Assembly: GCA_016871135.1 (NCBI GenBank)
Contig: VFZQ01000030.1
Coordinates: 1-16,493 of the forward strand
From: Acidobacteriota bacterium
Lineage (GTDB): Bacteria; Acidobacteriota; Terriglobia; Bryobacterales; Bryobacteraceae
Direction of reading: 5' to 3'
Length of the DNA: 16,493 nt
How positions within the stretch are numbered: position 1 is the stretch's first letter; each line of letters starts with the position of its first letter. A program made the translations under genes and the position numbers. Below the pieces are notes generated by a model. The model was not told the origin of the DNA, did not search any database, and was given only the letters and a program-made list of their open reading frames with translations. Shown piece by piece: positions 1 to 8,356 of this stretch.

Positions 1-1
1 G

Positions 2-2995
2 TTCGAACTTTACGCTTTCGGCAACATCAATGGCGTGTCAATCAACGGCGGCCGCTCGGGTGAAAACGAAACGCTCATCGACGGCATCTCCTCGGTCCGC
101 GGTTCGCGCAGCGCTTCCTTCGCGCCCGCGCTGAACGCGATCCAAGAGGTCAACGTGCTGACGAACTCCTACGACGCCTCTTACGGCCGTTTCGGCGGCG
201 GCGTCACCAGCATCGTTCTCCGGACCGGCACCAACGATCTGCACGGACAGCTCTACGAGTTCTTCAAGAACGACAACCTCAACTCAAACGGCTATTCGCG
301 CAACGCCGCCAACGTGCGCCGAACCGAGTACAAGAACAATACCTTCGGCTTCACCGTCGACGGCCCGATCATCATCCCGAAACTCCTCAACGGTAAGAAC
401 AAACTCTTCTGGGTGGTCTCGACGGAGTTCCTTCGCGAACGCAACCCCCAGGTGCAGTTGTGGACCGTACCCACCGCCGCCGAGCGCCGCGGCGACTATT
501 CGCAACTCGTCGACAACGCACGCCGCCAAGTCTCGATCTTCGACCCCTTGACTACACGCGCCAACCCCAACGGCGCCGGCTTCGTCCGCACGCCGTTCGC
601 TGGCAACGTCATTCCCGGCGCGCGCGTGAATCCAGTCGCCGCGAAGGCCATTGATTTCTTCCCCGCTCCAAACCGGCCGCCAGATGGCCTCGACGGGCAG
701 AACAATTATCTGTTCATCAACAGCTCCCGTAATTTCTACGACCAGTGGCTCGGCAAGATGGATTGGGCGATCACTGACCGCCATCGCGTCAGCGGCCGTT
801 ACGGCGAAACGCCCTGGTTCAACTTCGCCCGCATTCAATGGGGCACCAACGCCGCCGAACCTTCGAGCGAACATCCCTCCACGCGCATCTCGCGCAACTG
901 GGGCTTCGACTGGACCTACACCGTGTCGCCGTCGATCGTGTTCAACCTGCGCGCCGGCCTGGCCCGCTACGAAGGATTCAGCGGCAACACGTTCGGCCGC
1001 GATTACGATCCGCGCCAACTCGGTTTCCCCGACCGGCTCGTCAGCCAATTCACGGCTCTCCAATTCCCACGGTTCAACTTCGGCGGTACGTTCTCGCCGC
1101 TTGGCGCATCGCAGACCAGCGGCTACGAAACCAGCGACGCCTATTCGGTACAGCCGAATATTCAGATGATCCGCGGCCGGCACTCGCTCAAGTACGGCGC
1201 CGAGTTCCGCCGCTACAACCAGAACAACATCGTTCCGCAGTCGGCCGCCGGCAACTACACCTTCGGCCGCAACTGGACCCAATCCAACCCGCAGCAAGCC
1301 GACGCTCTGTCGGGAAATTTGTGGGCATCGTTTGTGCTCGGCAATCCGTCGAGCGGCTTCGTCGACCGCAACATGGACCCGGCCTACACCAATCCGTACA
1401 TGGCCTTCTTCTTCCAGGACGATTGGAAACTCTCTCGTACCGTGACGTTAAACGTCGGCCTGCGCTGGGACTACGAAGGGCCAATTCGCGAGCGCTATAA
1501 CCGGCAGGTTCGCGGGTTTGGCTTCGATCAGGCCAGCCCCATCGCCAGCCGCGTACAAGGCCTCAATTTGAAGGGCGGCTTGGTCTATGCGGGAAGCTCC
1601 GGCGCGGAGCGCGAAGCCTTTAATCGCGATCGCAACAACTTCCAACCACGTATCGGCATCGCCTGGCAGATCGCGCCGAAGTGGGTGGTGCGCGGTGGGT
1701 ACGGCATGTACTTCCTCGGCCAGAACGCCGCCGGCGCCAACACCGGTTTCAGCCGTCAAACACCGCTCATCGCATCGACCGACGGCGGCCTTACACCGGC
1801 CGTCAATCTCTCCGATCCGTTCCCGACCAGCCTTTACCCAACGGGCCTCCTGCAGCCGATCGGCAACTCACAAGGGCTTTCCACCAACCTCGGCCTCGGC
1901 ATCGCCGCCCAGCTTCTCGACCGCCCGCTGCCAGTCACGCATCAAGTGTCGTTCGGCTTTCAACGCACGATCTTGAACGACTGGCTCGCCGACGTCTCGT
2001 ATGTTGGCAATCAAACGCGCCAATTGCCGATGGGCTTGGGCCTGAATTTCCTTCCAACTTCTGTGCTCGAGTCACAGCCGCTGGCCACGCGCGGCAATTT
2101 CTTCACCGCGCAAGTGCCAAACCCGATGGCCGGGCTGCTCCCCGGCTCCGGCATCAACGGCACGACCGTTCCCCGGCAGCAACTCCTGTTCCCCTACCCG
2201 CACTTCGCCGGCGTCACCATCAACAACGTGGCGGCGGGTCAGCAGAGTTATCACTCGTTGCAGATGAAAGCCACACGGCGGTTCCGCAATGGTTTCGCGG
2301 GGCAGGCCAGTTACACGTGGGCGAAGACGCTCGAGAGCGTTTCGTTGCTGAACAGCCAGGACGTGGTGCTTAACGACCTCCGCGCCACACGCGGCGAAAA
2401 GCGCCTGGCCGAGTTCGACATTCCGCACACCCTATCCTTCGTCTCGTCGTATGAGCTGCCCTTCGGCAAAGGCCGCCGCTTTATCTCCGGCGCCAACGGT
2501 TTCGTCAACTCCATCTTCGGCGGCTGGAACGTCAGCGCGCAATACATTCGGCGTGGCGGACAGCCCATCGACTTCCCCAACGCCGCGCCGCTTGAAGGCC
2601 GCTCGGCGAAGCTCAGCGACGCCAAACGCGACGAACTCGCTCGCGCCGCCGGCCGCACGGAGTTCAATCCGTTCTTCGACAAGTACTTCGACACGACGCT
2701 GTTCCCGCGCTCCGCGCAAGCGGCTTTCACGCTGCGCACCTTCCCGACGCGTTTCCCCGATGTCCGCAGCCCAGTGCTCACCTCTACGGAACTCTCCGGC
2801 TACAAGGACTTCCCGATCAAAGAACGCCTCAAAGCCCAGCTTCGCGCCGACTTCCAGAACGTGTTCGATCAGCCGTACTTCGGCCGTCTAATCGGCGGCG
2901 CCAACAGCGTGACCGATCCGCGCTTCGGCCAACTCGATCCGGCGCAAGGTAACCAGCCGCGCGTTGTTGTCATCGTGCTGAAGGTGCTGTTCTAA
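2..2995 (+). CDS. Oar-like TonB-dependent outer-membrane receptor, 5'-truncated
   Basis: The reading frame is open from the left edge (first full codon at position 2, reading FELYAFGNIN), so this is the C-terminal 997 residues of a larger protein whose signal peptide, carboxypeptidase-like N-terminal domain and first part of the plug lie outside the window. A GTG at 35 is internal, not a start. The opening segment is the end of a plug domain (YDASYGRFGGG, followed by TSIVLRTGTN), very typical of the large Oar/CarboxypepD_reg-TonB receptors abundant in Acidobacteriota. The rest is a long beta-barrel rich in aromatic/Asn strands (for example FFFQDDWKLS and LNVGLRWDYEG around residues 465-490), ending in the aromatic C-terminal residue (LKVLF) usual for BAM-inserted barrels. 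By family it imports a large ligand across the outer membrane using TonB energy; the ligand cannot be read from sequence. The stop overlaps the stop of the convergent gene by 4 nt. Confidence 0.93.
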   Translation, partial: FELYAFGNINGVSINGGRSGENETLIDGISSVRGSRSASFAPALNAIQEVNVLTNSYDASYGRFGGGVTSIVLRTGTNDLHGQLYEFFKNDNLNSNGYSRNAANVRRTEYKNNTFGFTVDGPIIIPKLLNGKNKLFWVVSTEFLRERNPQVQLWTVPTAAERRGDYSQLVDNARRQVSIFDPLTTRANPNGAGFVRTPFAGNVIPGARVNPVAAKAIDFFPAPNRPPDGLDGQNNYLFINSSRNFYDQWLGKMDWAITDRHRVSGRYGETPWFNFARIQWGTNAAEPSSEHPSTRISRNWGFDWTYTVSPSIVFNLRAGLARYEGFSGNTFGRDYDPRQLGFPDRLVSQFTALQFPRFNFGGTFSPLGASQTSGYETSDAYSVQPNIQMIRGRHSLKYGAEFRRYNQNNIVPQSAAGNYTFGRNWTQSNPQQADALSGNLWASFVLGNPSSGFVDRNMDPAYTNPYMAFFFQDDWKLSRTVTLNVGLRWDYEGPIRERYNRQVRGFGFDQASPIASRVQGLNLKGGLVYAGSSGAEREAFNRDRNNFQPRIGIAWQIAPKWVVRGGYGMYFLGQNAAGANTGFSRQTPLIASTDGGLTPAVNLSDPFPTSLYPTGLLQPIGNSQGLSTNLGLGIAAQLLDRPLPVTHQVSFGFQRTILNDWLADVSYVGNQTRQLPMGLGLNFLPTSVLESQPLATRGNFFTAQVPNPMAGLLPGSGINGTTVPRQQLLFPYPHFAGVTINNVAAGQQSYHSLQMKATRRFRNGFAGQASYTWAKTLESVSLLNSQDVVLNDLRATRGEKRLAEFDIPHTLSFVSSYELPFGKGRRFISGANGFVNSIFGGWNVSAQYIRRGGQPIDFPNAAPLEGRSAKLSDAKRDELARAAGRTEFNPFFDKYFDTTLFPRSAQAAFTLRTFPTRFPDVRSPVLTSTELSGYKDFPIKERLKAQLRADFQNVFDQPYFGRLIGGANSVTDPRFGQLDPAQGNQPRVVVIVLKVLF

Positions 2996-3567
2996 CGCAG
3001 TAACAGTCGAAACGCCAAGTCGAGAATCAGCGATTCTTTGCCGACGCGCACCGTTCGCACGGCAACGCCGTCGACGCTCTTCTTGTATCCCACGCCCGGC
3101 TGCTCGGCTTCAAGCGCGCGCTTGAAGTCGGGCCCGAGATCGTAGATCAGCACGCCGGGCAGCGTCTCCGCCAGCGCCTTGCACACCCGCCGCGCGTAGA
3201 GCCCCGGCCTCGGCCCGCCCGATACTTCGATGTCTTTCAACCGCAGCGTCGATTTATCCGCATACGGCGTCATGCGGATCGTCGCGTCGAAGGAATCGCC
3301 GACACCTACACACTGCCCGAATACATTTAACGCCGATCGCCCGGAGAACTTCGCGCGCACTTCGATCTTGCCCCCCGCCTCGGCGATGCGTGGATTCTCC
3401 AGGTAGGCGAACGTGCATTTTTCCTGTTTACTGCCCTTTACATATTTGCGGCCGTCTTCGGTAAAGACCTGCGCCCCAACGATATTCTGTAGCAATCCAT
3501 ACGACAGATGAATCTCCACCTGCGCGCAGGCGGCGCATGCCGAGGCAAGCCAAATCAGAATTCGCAT
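2992..3567 (-). CDS. Small exported protein of unknown function
   Basis: A 191-residue protein I do not recognise. The first ~15 residues (MRILIWLASACAACA) form a short hydrophobic signal peptide, with likely cleavage after the Ala-Cys-Ala region; no lipobox is convincing. The mature part alternates short hydrophobic and charged stretches (for example KIEVRAKFSG and DATIRMTPY), suggesting a beta-rich soluble periplasmic domain, with an amphipathic segment near residues 130-155. Two cysteines (about residues 52 and 86) could form a disulfide. The pattern loosely recalls lipid-binding TULIP-like/DUF4403 proteins, but that is a guess. The start ATG is inside the end of the M81 gene (13-nt overlap) with GGAGG four bases upstream, so it is the last gene of the operon and probably translationally coupled. 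Its stop overlaps the convergent receptor's stop, leaving no room for a dedicated terminator between them. Confidence 0.78.
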   Translation of the reverse strand: MRILIWLASACAACAQVEIHLSYGLLQNIVGAQVFTEDGRKYVKGSKQEKCTFAYLENPRIAEAGGKIEVRAKFSGRSALNVFGQCVGVGDSFDATIRMTPYADKSTLRLKDIEVSGGPRPGLYARRVCKALAETLPGVLIYDLGPDFKRALEAEQPGVGYKKSVDGVAVRTVRVGKESLILDLAFRLLLR

Positions 3568-4964
3568 TCAGCCTCCATCGGGAACATCGGCACGCGCCGG
3601 TGTTTGTAGGCGAACGAGCGAGGATCGTTCGCCGTCGGTCCCGGCGTGTCGACGAGCACGATCTCTCCGGCCACCGGCGCATAGGCGGCCTGCGGCGCGA
3701 TGGTCCCCTTCACAATCAGAATCTGCTTCCGCTCCGGATGCACGCCAAGCGAGATCACCTGCTCTAAACTCATCGGGGCCATGCGATGCGAAGTCAGCAC
3801 GATCGTATGATCCTCGGCAGTCTCTACTAAGGCCGACACGCCCTGATCGCCATGTGTCCACCCACCATGCCGGACTTTCGTCTCTGTAAATCGTCCATCG
3901 CCGATCGTCTTAACGATACCCCGCGCGAAGCCGAGATCGACCTCGCTTCGCACGCCCGCCCGCACACACGATTGCACCAATTCCGGCTCGTGCAAAATCA
4001 CCATCACGCTCCGCGCGCCTTGCCGCACGCACTCATCGAACAACACGCGCGAGCGCGCCGAACTTCCGCCACCCACGTTGTCGCCGACGTCCATCAATGC
4101 AACCGGTTTTTTCTCCGAAGCAATCGCGTGAGCGACGGCTTCTTCCGGCGCCGGCAACTTCGGCACAAGTTCATGCCGCCGCGCCCAACAGCGATCGGCC
4201 AGATACCGCGCGGCGCGATCCGCGAGCGCCGCATCCCCATCGGCGACAACGTAGAAGCTCGTTCCCATCTCCGCCACATCGGCATAGTAGAAGCCAAGAA
4301 ACACCGAAGCCGAGAGCACGCCAGGCCACGTCAACACATGCGCAAGATCGTCAAACAGAAACAGCTCGCTCGTCTTCTGCACCGCGATCGGCACGGCCAG
4401 AGGCGGAGTGAGCAGCGCCTGCATGGGCCTGACCGCACCGTCGACGATACGCCGCAACAAATGCGCGGCTTCGATGCCACGCTCACGTTGATCCAGATGC
4501 GGATTCGTCCGATAGCCCACAATCGCCGTCGCGTGCTTGACCATTTTCTCCGACACGTTCGCATGCAGATCTAGCGTAACGACAATCGGCCCAGTCACCG
4601 CCGCGCGCAAACGCCGCAAAATCTCGCCATCGGCATCCGGATAGTTCTCGGCGACGGTCGCGCCATGCAGCGCAACCAGAAACCCATCGACCTCCATCGC
4701 ACGCGCCGCGTCGATCAACCTCGCTGCGATCGCCTCGAACGTATCCGCGGTCAGCGTCCCGCTCGGCACCGCGAACGTTGCGAAACCGGGCACGGCTTCA
4801 ATGCCGCCAGCCAGAAAACCGCCGAGTTCATGATGCGCGCCGGTCCAGCGCTCGATCAGCGCGGTGCCGGAAGTCATCGACGTACGCTCGAAGTCTTCGA
4901 AGATCGTCGGCACATCCAGAAACGTATTCGACTCGTGCAGAAAGCCAAGAATGCCGGCGCGCAT
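3555..4964 (-). CDS. M81 family metallohydrolase (MlrC-like)
   Basis: A 469-residue protein with the full family layout: HESNTF at residues 10-15, ALHG at 98-101, LDLHANVS at 131-138, YRTNPHLDQRERG at 151-163, then a C-terminal MlrC_C domain starting with the MDVGDNVGGGSS motif at 291-302 and continuing through the conserved SEVDLGF region near 340-346. The His/Asp residues in these motifs (H100, D132, H134, H156) are probable metal ligands. The namesake MlrC cleaves linearised microcystin products, but most family members have unknown substrates, so an amidase/peptidase role on a small amino-acid-like compound is inference. No signal peptide, so cytoplasmic. It starts 3 nt after the upstream SDR stop (TAA-TCC-ATG) and overlaps the next gene by 13 nt, placing it firmly within the operon. 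Confidence 0.93.
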   Translation of the reverse strand: MRAGILGFLHESNTFLDVPTIFEDFERTSMTSGTALIERWTGAHHELGGFLAGGIEAVPGFATFAVPSGTLTADTFEAIAARLIDAARAMEVDGFLVALHGATVAENYPDADGEILRRLRAAVTGPIVVTLDLHANVSEKMVKHATAIVGYRTNPHLDQRERGIEAAHLLRRIVDGAVRPMQALLTPPLAVPIAVQKTSELFLFDDLAHVLTWPGVLSASVFLGFYYADVAEMGTSFYVVADGDAALADRAARYLADRCWARRHELVPKLPAPEEAVAHAIASEKKPVALMDVGDNVGGGSSARSRVLFDECVRQGARSVMVILHEPELVQSCVRAGVRSEVDLGFARGIVKTIGDGRFTETKVRHGGWTHGDQGVSALVETAEDHTIVLTSHRMAPMSLEQVISLGVHPERKQILIVKGTIAPQAAYAPVAGEIVLVDTPGPTANDPRSFAYKHRRVPMFPMEAECEF

Positions 4965-4967
4965 GGA

Positions 4968-5654
4968 TTAGTAACTCAAGTATCCGCCATCCACCACCAG
5001 CGTTTCACCGGTGATGAACGAAGCGCGATCGCTCAACAGGAACGCCACCGCCTCGCCAATCTCTTCCGGTTGCCCCCGCCGTCCGAGCGGAGTGAATCGC
5101 GGCCCGCTCGCGTCCTTGCTCGCGATCGTGAAGATGTCGCCCGGCGCCACGGCATTTACACGAATTCGATGTTCGGCCAACTCCAACGCCATCGCCTTCG
5201 CCAGCATCGACAACGCCGCCTTCGACGCGCAGTAGATCGACGAGTTCTTTTGCGCCGCATACGCACCCACACTCGCGATATGCACGATCGCGCCCGCTTC
5301 GCCGCGATCTTTCCAATACCGCGCCGCGAGTTGCGAGCACAACACCGGGCCTTTCAAATTCACATCGAGCATCTCGTCAATATGTCCGCGCGAAGCATCC
5401 AGAAACGGCGCAAGCGCCACCGCCCCCGTGATCGCCGCGTTGTTGACAAGCCCATCCAGTCGACCCATTTTTGAAACGACTTCGTCGAACCATAGCGACG
5501 GCTCGCGCACATCGCCGCGAAACATCGGCGTTCCTTCGATCGGCTCCGGCTGAATCGCCGCGACGCGCGCGCCATACGAAGTCAGCACGCGCGAAATCCC
5601 CGCGCCAATGCCAGTCGCCCCGCCGGTAACGATATACACTCGCCCTTCAAGCAT
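4968..5654 (-). CDS. SDR family NAD(P)-dependent oxidoreductase (operon member)
   Basis: A 228-residue classical short-chain dehydrogenase. Cofactor motif TGGATGIG at residues 10-17, NNAA at 71-74, N99 in the DVNL motif, catalytic Ser128, Tyr141 and Lys145 (YCASK), the PG motif at 171-172 and the usual C-terminal TGETLVVDGG. All catalytic residues are present, so it should oxidise or reduce an alcohol/ketone using NAD(P). The frame is open 11 codons further upstream, but I chose the ATG at 5654: it gives the normal SDR N-terminus (MLEGRVYIVTGG), overlaps the upstream gene's stop by 8 nt, and has a purine-rich GGAAGGTGG seven bases before it. In the operon it sits between the threonine-synthase-like enzyme and the M81 hydrolase, which suggests it acts on a carbonyl or hydroxyl intermediate of the same pathway. 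Substrate unknown. Confidence 0.93.
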   Translation of the reverse strand: MLEGRVYIVTGGATGIGAGISRVLTSYGARVAAIQPEPIEGTPMFRGDVREPSLWFDEVVSKMGRLDGLVNNAAITGAVALAPFLDASRGHIDEMLDVNLKGPVLCSQLAARYWKDRGEAGAIVHIASVGAYAAQKNSSIYCASKAALSMLAKAMALELAEHRIRVNAVAPGDIFTIASKDASGPRFTPLGRRGQPEEIGEAVAFLLSDRASFITGETLVVDGGYLSY

Positions 5655-6573
5655 TCGCGAACCACCTTCCCACGCCATCGGCGTCAACTAGCGAATCGTC
5701 AAACGGAATCGCCGCGATTGAATCGGGATCCTTGAATCCGTGCCCCGTCACCAAACACACCGACCGCCCTTCCGGCCGCAGCTTCAGCCATCCCGCATAC
5801 GCCGCCGCGCCCGCCGGTTCGCAGTAGATACCCTCACGCGAAAGCATCAATCGCTGCGCCGCGAAGACTTCGTCATCACTCACCGCCACACCTTCGCCGC
5901 CATTCGCATACAGCGTCGAAAGCGCCAGAGTCGCGTCGATATCGTTCGGCACCGACAACCCGCTAATCCGCGTCGTCGACTGCACGACACGAGCAGTACT
6001 TTCCGAAGCGCGCCACGCATCGACCACCGTCGCGCATCCCTCAGGCTGCACCGCGTGCACGCGCACGCTGCCGATTCCACGCGCGACCGCGGTGTACAGC
6101 CCACCTCCGCCCACCGGCACAAACACATGCGCGGGTTCGAAAGAAATCAACTCCCTCGCTACCGACGACACCGCCGCCATCGCCTCCGGACAATACCGAA
6201 ACGCCGACACAACGAGCGAAATTCCCAGCCCGCGCAACACCTCGAACACACGCTCGGTAACCGCGGCATCCACCGTGAATCCCCGCACCCGCAACACACG
6301 CGCCCCATGCGCGCGCATCTGCGCCAACTTGCCCGTGGGCGCATCCGCGTTGACCACGACCGCGCATTGCATTCCAGCCCGCGCGCAGTAAGCGGCCAGC
6401 GCCGATCCCGTATTTCCCGACGATGTCGCCACCACGCGCTTCACGCCCAACGCCGCCAACCGCTCCACCTCCGCCGCCGCGAATCGATCCTTGTACGACC
6501 CCGAAGGCTGGCAGGATTCGAGCTTGAACAGCAACGAATCGCCGTGCTCGGCGCTGGCGACGCACGGCGTCAA
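5647..6573 (-). CDS. Threonine-synthase-like PLP-dependent enzyme (fold type II)
   Basis: A 308-residue PLP enzyme starting at TTG 6573. Visible: LTP at the N-terminus, the PLP lysine in PSGSYKDR (K28), SSGNTG at 51-56, the phosphate-binding GGGG loop at 155-158, EPAGAA at 252-257, and the C-terminal VTGHGFKDPD (275-284), which is characteristic of threonine synthases rather than cysteine synthases. Full threonine synthases are longer (about 350-480 residues), so this compact version may act as a dehydratase, ammonia-lyase or beta/gamma-replacement enzyme on another amino acid. The frame stays open upstream to 6816, but that stretch overlaps the metallo-beta-lactamase gene by 247 nt and has no PLP-enzyme character. 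TTG 6573 overlaps that gene's stop (TTGA) and has GGGAG ten bases upstream. Product predicted cytoplasmic; it follows the aminotransferase in the operon and probably acts on a related amino-acid intermediate. Confidence 0.87.
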   Translation of the reverse strand: MTPCVASAEHGDSLLFKLESCQPSGSYKDRFAAAEVERLAALGVKRVVATSSGNTGSALAAYCARAGMQCAVVVNADAPTGKLAQMRAHGARVLRVRGFTVDAAVTERVFEVLRGLGISLVVSAFRYCPEAMAAVSSVARELISFEPAHVFVPVGGGGLYTAVARGIGSVRVHAVQPEGCATVVDAWRASESTARVVQSTTRISGLSVPNDIDATLALSTLYANGGEGVAVSDDEVFAAQRLMLSREGIYCEPAGAAAYAGWLKLRPEGRSVCLVTGHGFKDPDSIAAIPFDDSLVDADGVGRWFANA

Positions 6574-7319
6574 AAAATCAGATCTCCCTGCCCGATCGCG
6601 CGCGGAATAAATCCATTCGCAATCTGCTTCAATGCCGCGTCGATATGAATCTGTCCGTTCGAAACCGTAAACAGCCCGTGCCCAGGTAGCAGGAGATCGA
6701 TCCCAAGACCGGCCAGCTTCGGCAAGTCCTCTTTGTAGCCGTTCATATTCGAGTCGGCCGTGTTGATCAGCCCGATCACGCCGCCGTAGAACACGATATC
6801 GGCGCATATCAGACACCGCTTGCCCGCGTGTTCAAACAGGTAGGCAAAGGAATCGGCCGAGTGCCCGCGCACGCGAATCGCCCGCAGCGCGAATCCCTCC
6901 AACTCGACGACATCGCCATCTTCGATCACCCGCGCAACGTCCACCGGATTAAGCCGCATCTCCGGCGGATACGACTTCATCCGCTGCGCCTCGGCCAGTC
7001 CGCAATCGTCTTCGTCGCCAGAGATCAACAACGGCGCCGTATGCGAAGACGTCGCAATCGACCAGCCGAGTTCGCGATGCAACCGCGCCGCACCGCAGGA
7101 GTGATCCGGATGTTTGTGAGTAATCAGAATCGTCCCGCGCGACAGATCGCCGAATTCGCTGCGCAACTTCGCGATCACCGCATCGTGCCCCATCCCTGAA
7201 CCCGTATCGACCAGCAGAATCCCCCGCTCGCCACGCAGCGCGTAGATGTGGCAGTCGTAGCGGCTGCTCAGTCCGAACTGCCGGCTGCCCACCATGTACA
7301 ACCACTCGTCGATCCTCAT
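6570..7319 (-). CDS. Metallo-beta-lactamase-fold hydrolase
   Basis: A 249-residue protein with a complete two-metal site: HKHPDH at residues 68-73 (H68, H70, D72, H73), H153 in RGHS, D174 in CADIVFYGG, and H214 in LLPGHG. The LLVDTGSG strand at 35-42 is the usual start of the fold. Such enzymes hydrolyse thioesters, lactones, beta-lactams or phosphodiesters; lack of extra domains and the operon setting favour a small-molecule (ester, lactone or thioester) substrate, but this cannot be settled from sequence. No signal peptide, so cytoplasmic. The frame continues upstream to 7421, but the ATG at 7319 overlaps the sialidase-like gene's stop by 4 nt (ATGA) and begins a normal fold start. The same 4-nt coupling, with TTGA, links it to the downstream PLP enzyme. 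Confidence 0.9.
   Translation of the reverse strand: MRIDEWLYMVGSRQFGLSSRYDCHIYALRGERGILLVDTGSGMGHDAVIAKLRSEFGDLSRGTILITHKHPDHSCGAARLHRELGWSIATSSHTAPLLISGDEDDCGLAEAQRMKSYPPEMRLNPVDVARVIEDGDVVELEGFALRAIRVRGHSADSFAYLFEHAGKRCLICADIVFYGGVIGLINTADSNMNGYKEDLPKLAGLGIDLLLPGHGLFTVSNGQIHIDAALKQIANGFIPRAIGQGDLIF
6584..6588 (-). promoter_or_regulatory. Shine-Dalgarno site deciding the TTG start of the PLP enzyme
   Basis: GGGAG on the minus strand, ten bases before the TTG at 6573, lies inside the last codons of the metallo-beta-lactamase gene. It supports a non-ATG start coupled to the upstream stop over the longer open frame. Confidence 0.5.
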
Positions 7320-8356
7320 TTGGTGTAGAACCAATCCAGCGGCACGGCTTTCAGTTTCAGCGACCACCCCGGCCCTTCGCTCTTCACGTAGTACGTCATT
7401 AACGCTCGATCGCGCAGCCATTCAATGCTGGTATAAGCAAACGTCGCGCCCGGTGTCTCATCGAGATTCTTATACAACATCCACGTCTCGCCTTCGTCCT
7501 TCGACACCGCCGCCGTTAATGGCGCGCGCCGCGTCGTCGTCGAATTGTTCCAAACAAGAATCAGATCTTTTGTCTTTGGATGCCGTTTGATCGATTGCGG
7601 CGATAGCGGCGAATCGACGGCCATCGGCGACAGCACCCCAAACGTCTTGCCCCTGTCGGTCGACACCGCGCGATAGATCTTCCCCTTCGCCGTGCGCACC
7701 CAAAGCAACACGCTGCCGTCCTTGCGTTCGACGACGCCTGGCTCCTGCGCGCCCGGCTTTGAATCGGGCAGGTCGAGAATCGTTTCGCTCGGCGTCCACG
7801 TTTCACCGTCGTCGTCGGAGTAGTAGACGCGCGACCGGATATGCGGATCGACGCGGTAGTCCGTCGTGAAAAATAGCGGCATCAATATGCGGCCCGACCG
7901 CAGCTGAATCGCGCGGTCGTGATTGAATCCGGTGTAGGAAGGCGACGGCGTAATCGCCATCGGCCGCGCCGGCGAAAACGTCTTCGCGTCGTCGCGCGAC
8001 ACGCGCACAAACGGCGCCGCATCACCCTCGGAATTCTTGCGGCAAAAAATAAACAGAATCTTCCCGCTCTTCAAACGCAGCAGGTCCGTCTCCATCACGT
8101 TCATCGTGCCGATGTTTTCCTGCAGCGTAAACTTCTCGCCCCAGGTCTCTCCGCGATCGCGCGAGATTCGCGCCGAGATCTTCGCGCGCGCCCAGTCCGA
8201 CGACCCATCGGTATCGAAATCGGTCCACGCCAGCAGCAGGCGGCCATCGCGGAGCACCACGGTATCGGCTTCCGAATTGCGCATATTCCCAGGCACGGCG
8301 GGCGCGAACATCGACTCGAACGGCAGCGCCGCCGCGAGAAGCAGCAGCAAACTCAC
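7316..8356 (-). CDS. Secreted sialidase-like Asp-box beta-propeller protein
   Basis: A 346-residue protein with a short hydrophobic N-terminus (SLLLLLAAALP), read as a signal peptide, and five Asp-box repeats: SRDRGETW at 65-72, SRDDAKTF at 120-127, SDDDGETW at 180-187, STDRGKTF at 232-239 and SKDEGETW at 285-292. These blades, an arginine-rich core, a candidate catalytic Glu near 205 (AQEPGVVE) and a Tyr near 308 fit the sialidase (GH33/BNR_2) six-bladed propeller. Many bacterial homologues have no proven sialidase activity, so the glycan is unknown. The start is GTG 8356, overlapping the aminotransferase stop as GTGA, with GGAGG at 8361-8365. It is an exported product among mostly cytoplasmic enzymes, suggesting that the parent compound is trimmed outside the cytoplasm before entry. 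Confidence 0.88.
   Translation of the reverse strand: MSLLLLLAAALPFESMFAPAVPGNMRNSEADTVVLRDGRLLLAWTDFDTDGSSDWARAKISARISRDRGETWGEKFTLQENIGTMNVMETDLLRLKSGKILFIFCRKNSEGDAAPFVRVSRDDAKTFSPARPMAITPSPSYTGFNHDRAIQLRSGRILMPLFFTTDYRVDPHIRSRVYYSDDDGETWTPSETILDLPDSKPGAQEPGVVERKDGSVLLWVRTAKGKIYRAVSTDRGKTFGVLSPMAVDSPLSPQSIKRHPKTKDLILVWNNSTTTRRAPLTAAVSKDEGETWMLYKNLDETPGATFAYTSIEWLRDRALMTYYVKSEGPGWSLKLKAVPLDWFYTK

Noticed and set aside
284..1297. Long minus-strand open frame (337 aa) opposite the TonB-dependent receptor
   Set aside because: It mirrors the receptor's G+C-rich codon pattern, has no recognisable domain, and lies wholly inside a gene with strong family signal.
3852..5474. Plus-strand open frames (up to 269 aa) across the M81 and SDR genes
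   Set aside because: Arg/His-rich composition typical of antisense reading in high-G+C DNA; the opposite strand carries clear motif-complete genes.
5740..6648. Plus-strand 302-aa open frame opposite the PLP enzyme
   Set aside because: Extremely Arg/His-rich, no domain, and fully antisense to a motif-complete enzyme.
6574..6816. N-terminal extension of the PLP enzyme to ATG 6816
   Set aside because: It lies inside the metallo-beta-lactamase gene, which has a full set of metal ligands; the extension has no PLP-enzyme features, and a TTG start with a ribosome-binding site fits the stop overlap.
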